Shown here: positions 1 through 8,649 of the stretch, piece by piece
Layout: each line of letters begins with the position of its first letter
Numbering within the stretch: position 1 is the stretch's first letter
NCBI RefSeq assembly: GCF_000372065.1
Contig: NZ_AQVB01000004.1
Span: forward strand, 62,001-126,000
DNA from: Oligella urethralis DSM 7531
Lineage (GTDB): Bacteria > Pseudomonadota > Gammaproteobacteria > Burkholderiales > Burkholderiaceae_B
Reading direction: 5' to 3'
Length of the DNA: 64,000 nucleotides
Notes under the pieces: model-generated
The model's database searches: none
What the model was told of the DNA's origin: nothing
Seen by the model: only the letters and a program-made list of their open reading frames with translations
Position numbers and translations under genes: made by a program

Positions 1-750
1 TCATTTGCCGAGGTTAAGGCACTCTGTGAGGAGCTGGCTGAGGTGCTTGAGCCAATGGTGGCAGACGTATCGTATCTACTTTATGAGGCCAAAAAGGCGG
101 GTAAGCGCCTATTATTTGAGGGTGCTCAGGGTGCTTTACTAGATATTGATCATGGTACTTATCCTTTTGTAACCAGTAGTAATTGCATTGCTGGTCAAGC
201 CTCGGCAGGGGCTGGTGTGGGTCCGCAAGAGTTGCACTACGTGTTAGGTATTACGAAAGCGTATTGTACTCGCGTGGGTTCGGGGCCTTTCCCTTCGGAG
301 TTGTTTTGTGATATCGGTAGGCATTTAGCCAAACAGGGTAATGAGTTTGGTGCGGTGACTGGCCGACCTCGTCGCTGTGGTTGGTTTGATGCCGCCGCGC
401 TTAAGCGTTCAGTGATTATTAATGGCATTAATGGTCTCTGTGTTACCAAGCTTGATGTGCTGGATGGCTTAGAGGAAGTCGGTCTTTGCGTTGGTTATGA
501 AATCGACGGCAAGCGTTTAGATGTGTTGCCTTATGGTGCTCACAAGGTAGCCGAGGCACAGCCCATTATCGAAATGATGCCAGGCTGGTCTGAAAGTACT
601 GCGGGTATTAAGCGCTATGAAGATTTGCCTGAAAATGCACGTAAACTGGTAGCACGCATTGGTGAGTTATGTGATGTACCGGTAGCGATGATCTCTACTG
701 GTCCTGAACGTTCAGAAACGATTATGTTAGATAATCCTTTCGGTTTATAA
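1..750 (+). CDS. purA: Adenylosuccinate synthetase, C-terminal part (5' truncated by window edge)
   Basis: This enzyme joins IMP and aspartate using GTP, the first committed step from IMP to AMP, in the cytoplasm. The reading frame is open from base 1, giving about 249 residues of a family that is normally about 430 long, so the N-terminal GTP-binding loop lies outside the window. Visible hallmarks are [20 protein letters not shown], the TRVGSGPFP segment, the [16 protein letters not shown] substrate loop, KLDVLDG (guanine-specificity region) and the C-terminal [10 protein letters not shown]. The next gene is a phosphoribosyltransferase 45 bp downstream, so a purine-related pair is plausible. 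Identification is certain; only the upstream part is unseen. Confidence 0.97.
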   Translation, partial: SFAEVKALCEELAEVLEPMVADVSYLLYEAKKAGKRLLFEGAQGALLDIDHGTYPFVTSSNCIAGQASAGAGVGPQELHYVLGITKAYCTRVGSGPFPSELFCDIGRHLAKQGNEFGAVTGRPRRCGWFDAAALKRSVIINGINGLCVTKLDVLDGLEEVGLCVGYEIDGKRLDVLPYGAHKVAEAQPIIEMMPGWSESTAGIKRYEDLPENARKLVARIGELCDVPVAMISTGPERSETIMLDNPFGL

Positions 751-795
751 TTAGCGTTTTTTACGGATATTCTTAAGAGACAAGAGGGGTCACGT

Positions 796-1347
796 ATGGG
801 CATGCCACCAAGCACGGATAGAGACCTTTGGGTTAGTTGGAGTGATTATCACCGATTAATTGAACAACTAGCGCTGAAGGTGTATGAGTCAAAGTATCGC
901 TTCGATGCCATTATTTGTTTAGCTCGCGGCGGTGTTAGGGTAGGTGATGTGTTATCCCGTATTTTTGATGTGCCCCTGGGTATTCTGGCGACAAGTAGTT
1001 ATCGTGAGGCCGCGGGCACAGTGCAAGGTCATTTAGATATTGCTCAGTTTATTACTATCACACGTGGTAGTTTAGAGGGGCGTATTCTCTTGGTCGATGA
1101 TATGGTGGATACGGGCTTTACTTTTCAAAAGGTCTATGAGCATTTGCTAAAGGAATTTCCGAGTATTGAGGAGATGCGTTCAGCCGTCCTATGGCTCAAG
1201 GGTCACGCTACTGTACAGCCAGATTATTACTGTGAGTATTTACCTACCAACCCTTGGATACACCAGCCGTTTGAGGATTATGATAGTTTACGCCCACATC
1301 AGTTAGAATCTTGGATCCGCAAGGGTACAAGTTCCGCAGATAGCTAG
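796..1347 (+). CDS. Phosphoribosyltransferase (type I PRTase fold)
   Basis: A 183-residue PRTase-fold protein. The PRPP-binding motif is ILLVDDMVDTGFTF at about residues 97-110, two acidic residues followed by a small-residue loop, preceded by a conserved ARGGVRVGDVL segment that resembles the first loop of hypoxanthine/xanthine PRTases. The family makes nucleoside monophosphates from a base and PRPP, or acts as a regulator. It follows purA by 45 bp, which supports a purine salvage role, probably acting on guanine, xanthine or hypoxanthine; the substrate cannot be read from sequence. The ATG at 796 follows an AGAGGGG ribosome site; a second ATG lies two codons later. Confidence 0.8.
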   Translation: MGMPPSTDRDLWVSWSDYHRLIEQLALKVYESKYRFDAIICLARGGVRVGDVLSRIFDVPLGILATSSYREAAGTVQGHLDIAQFITITRGSLEGRILLVDDMVDTGFTFQKVYEHLLKEFPSIEEMRSAVLWLKGHATVQPDYYCEYLPTNPWIHQPFEDYDSLRPHQLESWIRKGTSSADS

Positions 1348-1414
1348 TTCTGTCGCTTAATCGCTCAAAACCCCTTTATTTTCTGCTTTTTAGGCGGATA
1401 AGTACTAGATTTAC

Positions 1415-1443
1415 TTGCTTTTTCTATGGTTTTAAGCTATAGT
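1415..1443 (+). promoter_or_regulatory. Sigma-70 promoter for rpsU-dnaG-rpoD
   Basis: TTGCTT (1415-1420) and TATAGT (1438-1443) are separated by exactly 17 bp, about 50 bp before the rpsU start, in the 147-bp gap after the phosphoribosyltransferase gene. Spacing and both hexamers fit a vegetative promoter. It would drive the macromolecular synthesis operon. This is read by eye; no start-site data. Confidence 0.6.
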
Positions 1444-1494
1444 AGAGGGCTATTATTTTAGTTTCATTTATTAAACCTTTTTAGTTGATTGTCT

Positions 1495-1707
1495 ATGCCA
1501 CAAGTACGTATTAAAGATAATGAGCCGTTTGAAGTTGCTTTACGCCGCTTTAAGCGCACAATTGAGAAAACTGGTCTTTTAACTGAGTTGCGCGCTCGCG
1601 AATTCTACGAAAAGCCTACCGCTGAGCGTAAGCGTAAAAAAGCAGCTGCCGTTAAGCGCCACTACAAGCGCATCCGCAGCCAGCAATTGCCTCCACGTAT
1701 GTACTAA
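1495..1707 (+). CDS. rpsU: 30S ribosomal protein S21
   Basis: S21 is a small basic protein of the 30S subunit that helps initiation near the anti-Shine-Dalgarno region. The 70-residue product starts [20 protein letters not shown] and ends in a basic tail QQLPPRMY, the length and ending typical of Burkholderiales rather than the 71-residue enteric form. A TTG two codons upstream is also open, but the ATG at 1495 gives the family's N-terminus. It heads the rpsU-dnaG-rpoD operon; only 41 bp, without an obvious terminator, separate it from dnaG. Confidence 0.97.
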   Translation: MPQVRIKDNEPFEVALRRFKRTIEKTGLLTELRAREFYEKPTAERKRKKAAAVKRHYKRIRSQQLPPRMY

Positions 1708-1748
1708 TTGATGTACTAAACGAGTAATTATCGTTATATTATTCTGAG

Positions 1749-3638
1749 TTGATTCCTGAAGACTTTATACAGGAGCTACTTGCACGAGTTGATATTGTTG
1801 ATGTTGTCGGCAAGTATGTTCAACTAAAAAAAGGCGGCCAAAATCTCCAGGGACTTTGCCCCTTTCATCAAGAAAAAACACCTTCATTTACCGTGAGCCC
1901 TACGAAGCAGTTTTATCACTGCTTTGGTTGTGGTGCTCACGGTACTGCTATTCGTTTTGTCATGGATCATGTGGGCCTGAGTTTCCCCGATGCCGTACGG
2001 CATTTGGCGGACTCGGTCGGTATGGTGGTGCCTCAACCGAATTATAGCCCTGAGGCGCGAGCTCGTTTTAAAGCACGTAAAACACGCTATGACCTATTGC
2101 ATGAGGCCTTAGATAAGGCACAAAACTTTTATCATCATCAATTAAGTCAATATCGTCCTGCGCAGGATTATCTGATGCAGCGCGGCTTAACGCCTGAAGT
2201 TGCTCAGCGCTTTGGATTAGGTTGGAGCGGCAGCGAGCGTCAGAATCTGCGACATGTTTTTGAAGACTATGCTGATGAGCTCTTAATTGACGCAGGTATT
2301 GTTATTCAAAACGAGCAAGGCTTGCGTTATGATCGCTTTCGTGAGCGCATTACCTTTCCAATCTACAATCAACGGGGTCGTATCATCGGTTTCGGAGGTC
2401 GTGTCATTGGCAAAGGGCAACCTAAATACCTTAACTCGCCTGAGACTGAGCTATTCCATAAGGGTAGCGAGCTCTACGGTTTATGGGAAAACCGACAAGG
2501 TATTCGTAAAGCTGCCACCGTGCTAGTGGTGGAGGGCTATATGGATGTGGTGTCCTTGGCTCGCTATGGTATTGACTATGCGGTGGCCACGCTTGGCACC
2601 GCAACCACGGCCGATCATATTAATAAATTAGTCAAAGCAACGAATCGCATTGTTTTTTGCTTTGACGGCGATGCTGCCGGGCAACGAGCGGCATGGCGTG
2701 CCTTAACGACTTCTTTGCCTTTATTGCGCGATGATATTGCTTTACGTTTTTTGTTTTTACCGAAAGAGCATGATCCCGACTCCTTTGTGCAAGCCTATGG
2801 CTTAAAGAAGTTTGAAGAAAAGGTGAGTGAGGCTCAGCCTTTGTCAGCCTTTCTTTTAGAGACACTGGCAGCGGATTACAATCTAAATGAGGCAGAGGGC
2901 AGGGCGGCTTGTCTTAATGCAGCGATTAGTTTAGTGGATCAAATACCGACTTCCACGATTCGCACCCAAATTGAAAATGAATTGGCACGCTTAGTGCGTT
3001 TTACTGCCGATGAGTTTAGCGTGGTCTTACAGCGTTATCAAGCGGGTAAAAATAGTACAACTAGTGCGCACTCAATGGCATCATCTAGCGCTAGTGAGCC
3101 GCTGCCCGAGCGTGTTGCGCCGACTGCGCCGTTGTCGGAGCATGCTACTCAAACAAGGAAGACTAGCAGCTATCGTGCCACCCCCACTTACCAACGTGCT
3201 CGACCCAAAGCTGATGCTATCCGTCAGCCGATGCCTTTAGCGCGCCAGCTATTGAGCCTATTAGCGAATCATCCGAGCCTTTTGGATAAGATCGGGGAGC
3301 GACAGCTTGAAATTTTGCGTCAACATCCCCATATGGAAGTTGTCGTTGAGTTTATCAGCTTTGCTTTTCGTAGTGGGGCACGTCATATTGGTTCTCTGAT
3401 ACAGCAAGCAGAACATGGAAGCCCGCTTCATCAGCTCTTACTCTCATTAGGCAAAGATAGCTCAAGCATTGAGGCACTCCCAAATCCTGAGGCGGAGTGG
3501 AACGATGCACTTAAAAAGCTTGAACTGGATATTTTACAAGCTGAGATAAATACATTAATAAGCTCAGGGATGGAAACAGAAAGTGAACGGCGGCGTTATA
3601 TGGCGGTGCTAGCGCGTTTTAATTTTCTAAAGTCTTAA
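1749..3638 (+). CDS. dnaG: DNA primase
   Basis: Primase lays RNA primers for chromosome replication together with the DnaB helicase. The 629-residue protein has the N-terminal CHC2 zinc finger (C37, H40 in LCPFHQEKTPSF, then CFGCGAHG), the primase core, the TOPRIM segment VLVVEGYMDVV near residue 260 with FCFDGDAAG following, and a C-terminal helicase-binding domain from about residue 490 after a low-complexity Ser/Ala/Pro/Thr linker. The start is TTG: the family begins M-I-P-E-x-F-I-Q, which only the TTG at 1749 supplies, and no ATG is nearby. A weak start would keep primase levels low between two abundant products, S21 and RpoD; that is inference. Confidence 0.96.
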   Translation: MIPEDFIQELLARVDIVDVVGKYVQLKKGGQNLQGLCPFHQEKTPSFTVSPTKQFYHCFGCGAHGTAIRFVMDHVGLSFPDAVRHLADSVGMVVPQPNYSPEARARFKARKTRYDLLHEALDKAQNFYHHQLSQYRPAQDYLMQRGLTPEVAQRFGLGWSGSERQNLRHVFEDYADELLIDAGIVIQNEQGLRYDRFRERITFPIYNQRGRIIGFGGRVIGKGQPKYLNSPETELFHKGSELYGLWENRQGIRKAATVLVVEGYMDVVSLARYGIDYAVATLGTATTADHINKLVKATNRIVFCFDGDAAGQRAAWRALTTSLPLLRDDIALRFLFLPKEHDPDSFVQAYGLKKFEEKVSEAQPLSAFLLETLAADYNLNEAEGRAACLNAAISLVDQIPTSTIRTQIENELARLVRFTADEFSVVLQRYQAGKNSTTSAHSMASSSASEPLPERVAPTAPLSEHATQTRKTSSYRATPTYQRARPKADAIRQPMPLARQLLSLLANHPSLLDKIGERQLEILRQHPHMEVVVEFISFAFRSGARHIGSLIQQAEHGSPLHQLLLSLGKDSSSIEALPNPEAEWNDALKKLELDILQAEINTLISSGMETESERRRYMAVLARFNFLKS

Positions 3639-3646
3639 GCAGTTCA

Positions 3647-3655
3647 TGCTACAAT
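3647..3655 (+). promoter_or_regulatory. Possible extended -10 promoter for rpoD
   Basis: TGCTACAAT (3647-3655) fits an extended -10 element (TG-N-TATAAT with one mismatch) in the 65-bp dnaG-rpoD gap, about 50 bp before the rpoD start. No convincing -35 was found. An internal promoter here would allow rpoD expression independent of rpsU-dnaG, as is known in other proteobacteria. Confidence 0.35.
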
Positions 3656-3703
3656 ATTTAGTTATTTTACCGCCGAAACTTATGTTGACAGGGTACTTAT
3701 TAA

Positions 3704-6052
3704 ATGGTTAATAAAACTAGCACTACAAAAAAAGTGGCTGCCAAAAAAGCAGCATCAAAAGCATCCGAGTCTATTGATGAGACTATCAAAACTACGACAG
3801 CGTCAACTGAGGATGTAAGCGGCGCCGTTGCAAAAAAAGCGGCAAAAAAAACTACCGCTAAAAAAGCAGCAGCTAAAAAAGCAACGGCCAAAAAAGCCAC
3901 TGCAAAGAAAGCGGCAGCAAAAAAGGTTGCCGCCAAAAAAGCGGTTGCTAAGAAAGCACTAGCAAATAAAGCGGCTGCTAAAACCGTCCCTGAAATTAAA
4001 GCGGCTCCAGCTACCAGTGATGATTTCGATGATGATTTCGATGGTGAATTATCGGATGATTTCGATGCCGATGGTGATTACGATGAGTATGATGATGCCG
4101 ATGAAATCGTTGACGTAGATGAGGACTTAGACGAGGTTGCGGCGACATCTACTAAGAGCCGTGCTGCCAAGGCAGGACGTAAGAGTCGTTCCGGCCGTGG
4201 CGCTGGCGGCAGTTCACGTAATGCCTCTCCTGAAATGTTGGAGGAGCGTCGTAGCCGCCTTAGACAGTTGATTAAGCTTGGTAAGGATCGGGGTTACCTG
4301 ACCTTTAGTGATATTAATGACACCATGTCAGACGATCTGGTAGATACCGATGCGATGGATAGCATTATCGGCACCTTCGACGAGATGGGGATTAAGGTCT
4401 ACGACCAAGCGCCTAGTGCTGAGGATTTATTACTGAGCGATGCCAATCCTATCAGCGATGATGACGATGTTGAGGATGAGGCTGAGGTTGCATTAACTAC
4501 GGTAGATTCAGATTTCGGTCGTACTACGGATCCGGTGCGCATGTACATGCGTGAAATGGGTCAAATTAATCTCTTAGATCGTGAGGGCGAGATTGAAATC
4601 GCTAAGCGTATCGAAGATGGTTTAAAACACATGGTGATGGCCATTGCAACCTTCCCTGCAACCATTGAAGAAATTCTCAATAGCATCACCAAGGTACGTG
4701 AGGGTGAAGCTGCCATTGATGACTTTGTTGATGGCTTAATTAATGAAGAGGGTGAGGATTACGCAGGTTCTGGTGTCACCGCCGAGGGTGAAGAGGCGCA
4801 AACCGGTGCGATGAGCTCTAAGCAAATCGAAAATCTTGAGCTTCAAACCTTAGAAAAGTTCGATATTATTGAGCAATGCTATAAAAAAATGCAGGCCGAG
4901 GTTGATGCCGGCAATATTCGCTCCAAAGTATATTTGGAGGAGCAGGCTAAAATGCTTGATGAGTTGGTCGGTATACGCTTTACCGCAAAAATGACGGAGT
5001 CCTTATGTGACTTGCTACGTCATAAAATGGAGAGTGTGCGGGCCTTAGAGCGTTCGATTTTAGCTACGGTAGTGGACCGTGTGAAGATGCCACGTTCTGA
5101 TTTTATCTCTACTTTCCATGGTAATGAGACGAATCTTGATTGGGTCCATCAGGTACTTGCTAAAAAGCCACCCTACGCAGAGGTTTTAGAACGTGCCATT
5201 CCTGATATTCAAGATGATCAGAAAAAGATTCTCGAGATCGAAGACGAGATGATGATGTCAGTGCAAGAGCTAAAAGAGATCAATCGTCGTATGGTTAATG
5301 GTGAGAATAAAGCCAAAAAGGCCAAGAGCGAGATGATTCAGGCAAACTTGCGTCTGGTGATTTCGATTGCTAAAAAGTACACGAACCGTGGCTTGCAATT
5401 CCTGGATCTGATCCAAGAGGGTAATATCGGTTTGATGAAAGCGGTTGATAAGTTTGAGTATCGTCGCGGTTATAAGTTCTCAACCTATGCTACTTGGTGG
5501 ATTCGTCAAGCGATCACTCGTTCCATTGCGGATCAGGCGCGGACAATTCGGATTCCGGTGCATATGATTGAGACAATCAATAAGATGAACCGTATTACAC
5601 GTCAAATTCTCCAAGAAACTGGTGCGGAACCTGATCCAGCAACAATTGCCCAGAAAATGGATATTACCGAGGATAGAGTTCGCAAGATTCTTAAAATTGC
5701 CAAAGAACCTATTTCTATGGAAACACCAATAGGTGATGACGATGATTCACATTTAGGTGATTTTATTGAAGACACAACCACCATGTCGCCGGAGGAGGCC
5801 TCTACTTATAAATCCATGCAGGAGGTATTTGATGAGGTTCTGAACTCCTTAACTGAACGCGAGGGTAAGGTACTCCGTATGCGCTTTGGTATTGGTCTAA
5901 GCTCTGATCAAACACTAGAAGAGGTGGGTAAGCAGTTTGATGTAACACGTGAACGTATTCGTCAGATTGAGGCAAAGGCCTTGCGTAAATTGCGCCATCC
6001 AAGTCGTGCAGATAAGTTAAAAAGCTTCCTAGATAGCGACAACTCTAACTAG
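3704..6052 (+). CDS. rpoD: RNA polymerase primary sigma factor (sigma-70)
   Basis: The housekeeping sigma factor directs RNA polymerase to most promoters. It is 782 residues long against 613 in E. coli. The extra length is an N-terminal low-complexity part: Lys/Ala repeats of the AAKKA type (roughly residues 45-100), then a very acidic Asp/Glu run (roughly 105-148). After that come region 1.1 ([20 protein letters not shown]), region 1.2 ([11 protein letters not shown]), the non-conserved region, region 2 ([12 protein letters not shown], then [13 protein letters not shown]), region 3, and region 4 with the helix-turn-helix [20 protein letters not shown]. It is the last gene of the rpsU-dnaG-rpoD operon and is followed by a clear terminator. 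The basic-then-acidic head is known in Burkholderiales RpoD but its role is not established. Confidence 0.97.
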   Translation: MVNKTSTTKKVAAKKAASKASESIDETIKTTTASTEDVSGAVAKKAAKKTTAKKAAAKKATAKKATAKKAAAKKVAAKKAVAKKALANKAAAKTVPEIKAAPATSDDFDDDFDGELSDDFDADGDYDEYDDADEIVDVDEDLDEVAATSTKSRAAKAGRKSRSGRGAGGSSRNASPEMLEERRSRLRQLIKLGKDRGYLTFSDINDTMSDDLVDTDAMDSIIGTFDEMGIKVYDQAPSAEDLLLSDANPISDDDDVEDEAEVALTTVDSDFGRTTDPVRMYMREMGQINLLDREGEIEIAKRIEDGLKHMVMAIATFPATIEEILNSITKVREGEAAIDDFVDGLINEEGEDYAGSGVTAEGEEAQTGAMSSKQIENLELQTLEKFDIIEQCYKKMQAEVDAGNIRSKVYLEEQAKMLDELVGIRFTAKMTESLCDLLRHKMESVRALERSILATVVDRVKMPRSDFISTFHGNETNLDWVHQVLAKKPPYAEVLERAIPDIQDDQKKILEIEDEMMMSVQELKEINRRMVNGENKAKKAKSEMIQANLRLVISIAKKYTNRGLQFLDLIQEGNIGLMKAVDKFEYRRGYKFSTYATWWIRQAITRSIADQARTIRIPVHMIETINKMNRITRQILQETGAEPDPATIAQKMDITEDRVRKILKIAKEPISMETPIGDDDDSHLGDFIEDTTTMSPEEASTYKSMQEVFDEVLNSLTEREGKVLRMRFGIGLSSDQTLEEVGKQFDVTRERIRQIEAKALRKLRHPSRADKLKSFLDSDNSN

Positions 6053-6078
6053 TGATTTTTTGTTATTCATCTGATCTT

Positions 6079-6116
6079 AAAGCCGAGAGTGAGCCCCCTC
6101 ATGACTCGGCTTTTTT
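6079..6116 (+). terminator. Rho-independent terminator after rpoD
   Basis: AAAGCCGAG (6079-6087) pairs with CTCGGCTTT (6105-6113), with inner TGAG/CTCA pairing, followed by a T run. It closes the rpsU-dnaG-rpoD operon and lies 5' of the ABC ATPase gene, which favours the downstream start at 6145. Confidence 0.85.
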
Positions 6117-6144
6117 ACTGTATCTATGTATTACCGAGCACAAC

Positions 6145-7125
6145 ATGCAAAATGAAAATGAGATTGTGATGTCAATCAAGGGCATCAGTAAATCCTACGA
6201 TAATGGCTTTACCGCATTAAAAGAAGTGAATTTAGATATCCATCGGGGCGAAATTCTAGCCCTTTTAGGTCCGAACGGTGCAGGTAAAACCACGCTTATC
6301 GGTATTATCACTGGCTTGGTCAAGGCGAGTTCGGGTGCGGTGGTAATGAATGGATTAAATACCATGCAACATCAGCGCCAATTACGTCAAAAAATTGGAT
6401 TAGTGCCCCAGGAACTGCTGACAGAGTCTTTTGAAACCGTGTTAAACACGGTGCGTTTTAGTCGAGGTTTATTTGGCTTAGCGCCTAATCCCGCATTTGA
6501 GGAACAGTTGCTGAAGGATTTATCGTTGTGGGACAAGCGTCACAATAAAATTCTCAGCCTCTCGGGTGGTATGAAGCGTCGCGTGTTAATTGCTAAGGCT
6601 TTAATTCATGAGCCGGAGGTTTTATTTTTGGATGAACCAACGGCTGGCGTCGATGTGGAGTTACGCCATGATTTATGGCGTATGATACGTCGTCTTTCCC
6701 AAGACGAGGCATTAACTGTGATTTTGACCACGCATTATATTGAAGAGGCCGAAGATATGGCGGACCGAATTGCGGTGATTAATGCGGGTGAAATTATGCT
6801 GGTCGAAGAAAAGGAGAGGCTGATGCAACAGTTTGGGAAAAAAACACTGCGCATCAAGCTAAAAGAGCCACTTACCGAGTTGCCCAAAGCGTTGCAGGAG
6901 GCTGCCTTGGAATTGGTGGATAATGGACAAAGCCTGCTGTATACCTATCATCAAGATGGTGACGTGGCTAATCAAGACGGTGCTAGTTTATCAGAGCTAC
7001 TCAGCTTATTATCGGCCAATGATATAGAAATTCTGGATTTGATCTCGCAGAAAAGCAGTTTAGAAGAGATTTTTGTTTCTTTGCTGGAGAATCAAGAGGG
7101 CGCAGCGAAAGCGCTTAAGGAGTAG
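6145..7125 (+). CDS. ABC-2 type exporter, ATP-binding protein
   Basis: This is the ATPase half of a two-gene ABC-2 exporter. Walker A is [11 protein letters not shown], the signature [15 protein letters not shown], Walker [13 protein letters not shown], and the switch histidine is in [16 protein letters not shown]-terminal extension of about 90 residues follows the ATPase core, as in drug, lipid or polysaccharide exporter ATPases of the CcmA/YadG class. The frame is open back to 6052, but that start overlaps the rpoD stop and the terminator, so I take the ATG at 6145 (326 residues); one at 6169 is also possible. The permease follows by 2 bp. The substrate cannot be inferred. Confidence 0.85.
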   Translation: MQNENEIVMSIKGISKSYDNGFTALKEVNLDIHRGEILALLGPNGAGKTTLIGIITGLVKASSGAVVMNGLNTMQHQRQLRQKIGLVPQELLTESFETVLNTVRFSRGLFGLAPNPAFEEQLLKDLSLWDKRHNKILSLSGGMKRRVLIAKALIHEPEVLFLDEPTAGVDVELRHDLWRMIRRLSQDEALTVILTTHYIEEAEDMADRIAVINAGEIMLVEEKERLMQQFGKKTLRIKLKEPLTELPKALQEAALELVDNGQSLLYTYHQDGDVANQDGASLSELLSLLSANDIEILDLISQKSSLEEIFVSLLENQEGAAKALKE

Positions 7126-7127
7126 GG

Positions 7128-7889
7128 ATGAATTTTTTTGCAATTAAAGCGATTTATCGTTTTGAAATGGCGCGTGCTTTACGTACTTTTTGGCAAAGTA
7201 TTTTTTCACCGGTGATAACGACTTCATTATACTTTATCGTTTTTGGTGCAGCGATGGGCTCTAGAATCGGTGATATCTCAGATGTCAGCTATGGCGCTTT
7301 TATTGTACCGGGCTTATTAATGATGTCTTTGCTAGGCCAAAGTGTCAGCAATGCCTCTTTTGGGATTTATATGCCGCGTTGGAATGGGGCGATTTATGAG
7401 GTATTATCAGCACCGATTAATGCAATGGAAATTATGCTCGGCTATGTCGGCGCTGCAGCCACAAAAAGTATTATTTTGGCTATTTTGATTTTAGTCACTG
7501 CTCGTCTTTTTGTGGATTATAGTATTCAGCACCCAGTCTGGATGGTGATCTTTTTACTACTGACAGTGATTAGCTTTAGTATGTTCGGATTTATCATCGG
7601 TCTCTGGGCGGATAGTTTTGAGAAGCTCCAAGTCATTCCTTTAATGGTATTGACACCCTTAACTTTCTTAGGCGGCGCCTTTTATTCAATTGACATGCTC
7701 CCTGGTAATTGGAAAACGATTGCCTTATTCAATCCGGTGGTTTATTTAATTAGTGGTTTCCGTTGGAGCTTCTATGGGGTATCTGATGTTAATCATATCT
7801 TGAGTTTTGGGATTATTCTCGCTGTATTATGTGCGTGTAGCGTATTAATCGCTATTATTTTCAAAACCGGGTATAGACTAAGACCGTAG
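7128..7889 (+). CDS. ABC-2 type exporter, permease protein
   Basis: A 253-residue integral membrane protein with six predicted hydrophobic segments and the ABC-2 family signature region around residues 85-110 ([20 protein letters not shown]). It starts 2 bp after the ATPase stop with a GGATG overlap-like spacing, so the two are translationally coupled. Together they form a half-size export pump of the YadGH/NodIJ class. The substrate is unknown. Its natural terminator appears to be the hairpin at 8259-8292, now separated from the stop codon by an inserted IS605-like element. Confidence 0.85.
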   Translation: MNFFAIKAIYRFEMARALRTFWQSIFSPVITTSLYFIVFGAAMGSRIGDISDVSYGAFIVPGLLMMSLLGQSVSNASFGIYMPRWNGAIYEVLSAPINAMEIMLGYVGAAATKSIILAILILVTARLFVDYSIQHPVWMVIFLLLTVISFSMFGFIIGLWADSFEKLQVIPLMVLTPLTFLGGAFYSIDMLPGNWKTIALFNPVVYLISGFRWSFYGVSDVNHILSFGIILAVLCACSVLIAIIFKTGYRLRP

Positions 7890-7924
7890 TCATGGTAGGC
7901 GGTGGTCAATGAGTTTATCATCAG

Positions 7925-8251
7925 TCACCGTAAAACCACCCACTTCAAGGGGTGGATATAAGGCGACAAAGTTGCTACAATCAATCAGCTATTAAATCAA
8001 ACCATCTACAAAAAACAGCTAAGACAAGTATAAATTGCGAGTACGCAGTGTTTTGGCTGGTAGATGGTATTCCACACACACTCTCAAACTAGCTCGTGTC
8101 AACAGACAATCTTAACGGTAGGGTTAGTTTGAAATAAGAATCTTAGATGCAAGGTGTGAATTGCAAGGCGGTAGCCACCTCTAAGATTTGCGGTCGGGCT
8201 TGACCGTCTAGTTGTAGGAATCCCCTCACTTTAGGGAGGGGAGGAAGTCAA
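7925..8251 (+). mobile_element. Transposase-less IS200/IS605-type element (PATE-like remnant)
   Basis: This noncoding 330-bp stretch between the permease stop and its terminator has the two end structures of the IS200/IS605 superfamily. The left end is CCACCC (7936-7941) pairing with GGGTGG (7950-7955), followed by GATATAAGGCGACAAAG. The right end is CCCCTC (8222-8227) pairing with GAGGGG (8236-8241), followed by AGGAAGTCAA. Known family members end with a subterminal hairpin plus a GGA(G)GATGTCAA-like tail in the same orientation. No tnpA or tnpB reading frame remains. Such short derivatives are mobilised in trans. The right 100-150 bp resembles the tnpB 3' end from which omega RNA derives. 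Exact borders are uncertain by several bases. Confidence 0.7.
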
Positions 8252-8258
8252 AGTAATG

Positions 8259-8292
8259 AGCGATATTGGATTTTTCTGATATCGCTTTTTTG
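8259..8292 (+). terminator. Rho-independent terminator, probably of the ABC exporter pair
   Basis: AGCGATAT (8259-8266) pairs with ATATCGCT (8279-8286), followed by TTTTT. It lies about 370 bp beyond the permease stop, with the IS605-like element in between, which suggests the element inserted between the gene and its terminator. Confidence 0.75.
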
Positions 8293-8321
8293 TTAAAAAT
8301 ACGTTTTCTTGTGCTTGTCTC

Positions 8322-8636
8322 ATGAAAAAAATCGGGGTGATTTTTTTACAATTGATCGTTTTTTTCTTGGCTGTGCTGATACATATGTTTTTTTGGCTTA
8401 GGTATGAAGCATACTTTCCCGTTTATCCGGAGTGGTTTATTCATTTGTTGCTCAGAATTTGCCAAATAACTCAAAAATATTGCGGTCAAGAGACGCTTTA
8501 CGACTTGTATTTCTTGAGCGGTTCCATTATTAATGTCAGCGTACTTGCGCTAAGTATCTATTTGATTTATCGTTTTTTAAAATCAAAAAAAAAGCCGATA
8601 GCAGTACTTAGTCTGTCTATCGGCTTTGCGTTTTAG
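8322..8636 (+). CDS. Small membrane protein of unknown function
   Basis: A 104-residue reading frame I do not recognise. It has an N-terminal hydrophobic segment (about residues 5-26), a middle part with aromatic residues and two cysteines (about 47 and 54), and a second hydrophobic segment (about 66-86) followed by a KSKKK basic stop-transfer. The last 14 codons run through a perfect 11-bp terminator stem (8591-8627), so either the frame is real and reads into the terminator or its natural end has been lost. The ATG at 8322 has no strong ribosome site. It converges on lysS. Medium to low confidence that it is expressed. Confidence 0.45.
   Translation: MKKIGVIFLQLIVFFLAVLIHMFFWLRYEAYFPVYPEWFIHLLLRICQITQKYCGQETLYDLYFLSGSIINVSVLALSIYLIYRFLKSKKKPIAVLSLSIGFAF
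8591..8627. terminator. Bidirectional terminator between the small membrane ORF and lysS
   Basis: AAAGCCGATAG (8591-8601) pairs perfectly with CTATCGGCTTT (8617-8627). The A run just before it gives a U run on the minus strand, so it would terminate lysS transcripts; on the plus strand it is followed by a short mixed T run. It overlaps the 3' end of the ORF at 8322-8636. Confidence 0.75.
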
Positions 8637-8649
8637 TCAAAATGACAAG

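Noticed and set aside
3700-3936. Minus-strand frame opposite the RpoD Lys/Ala repeats
   Set aside because: Ala/Phe/Val-rich product is the antisense image of the AAKKA codon repeats; no start context.
7893-7903. TGGTAGGCGGT, identical to the 3' end of the tRNA-Val gene (43601-43611), next to the IS605-like element
   Set aside because: Only 11 bases; too short to claim an attachment site, and the two loci share no other flanking sequence.
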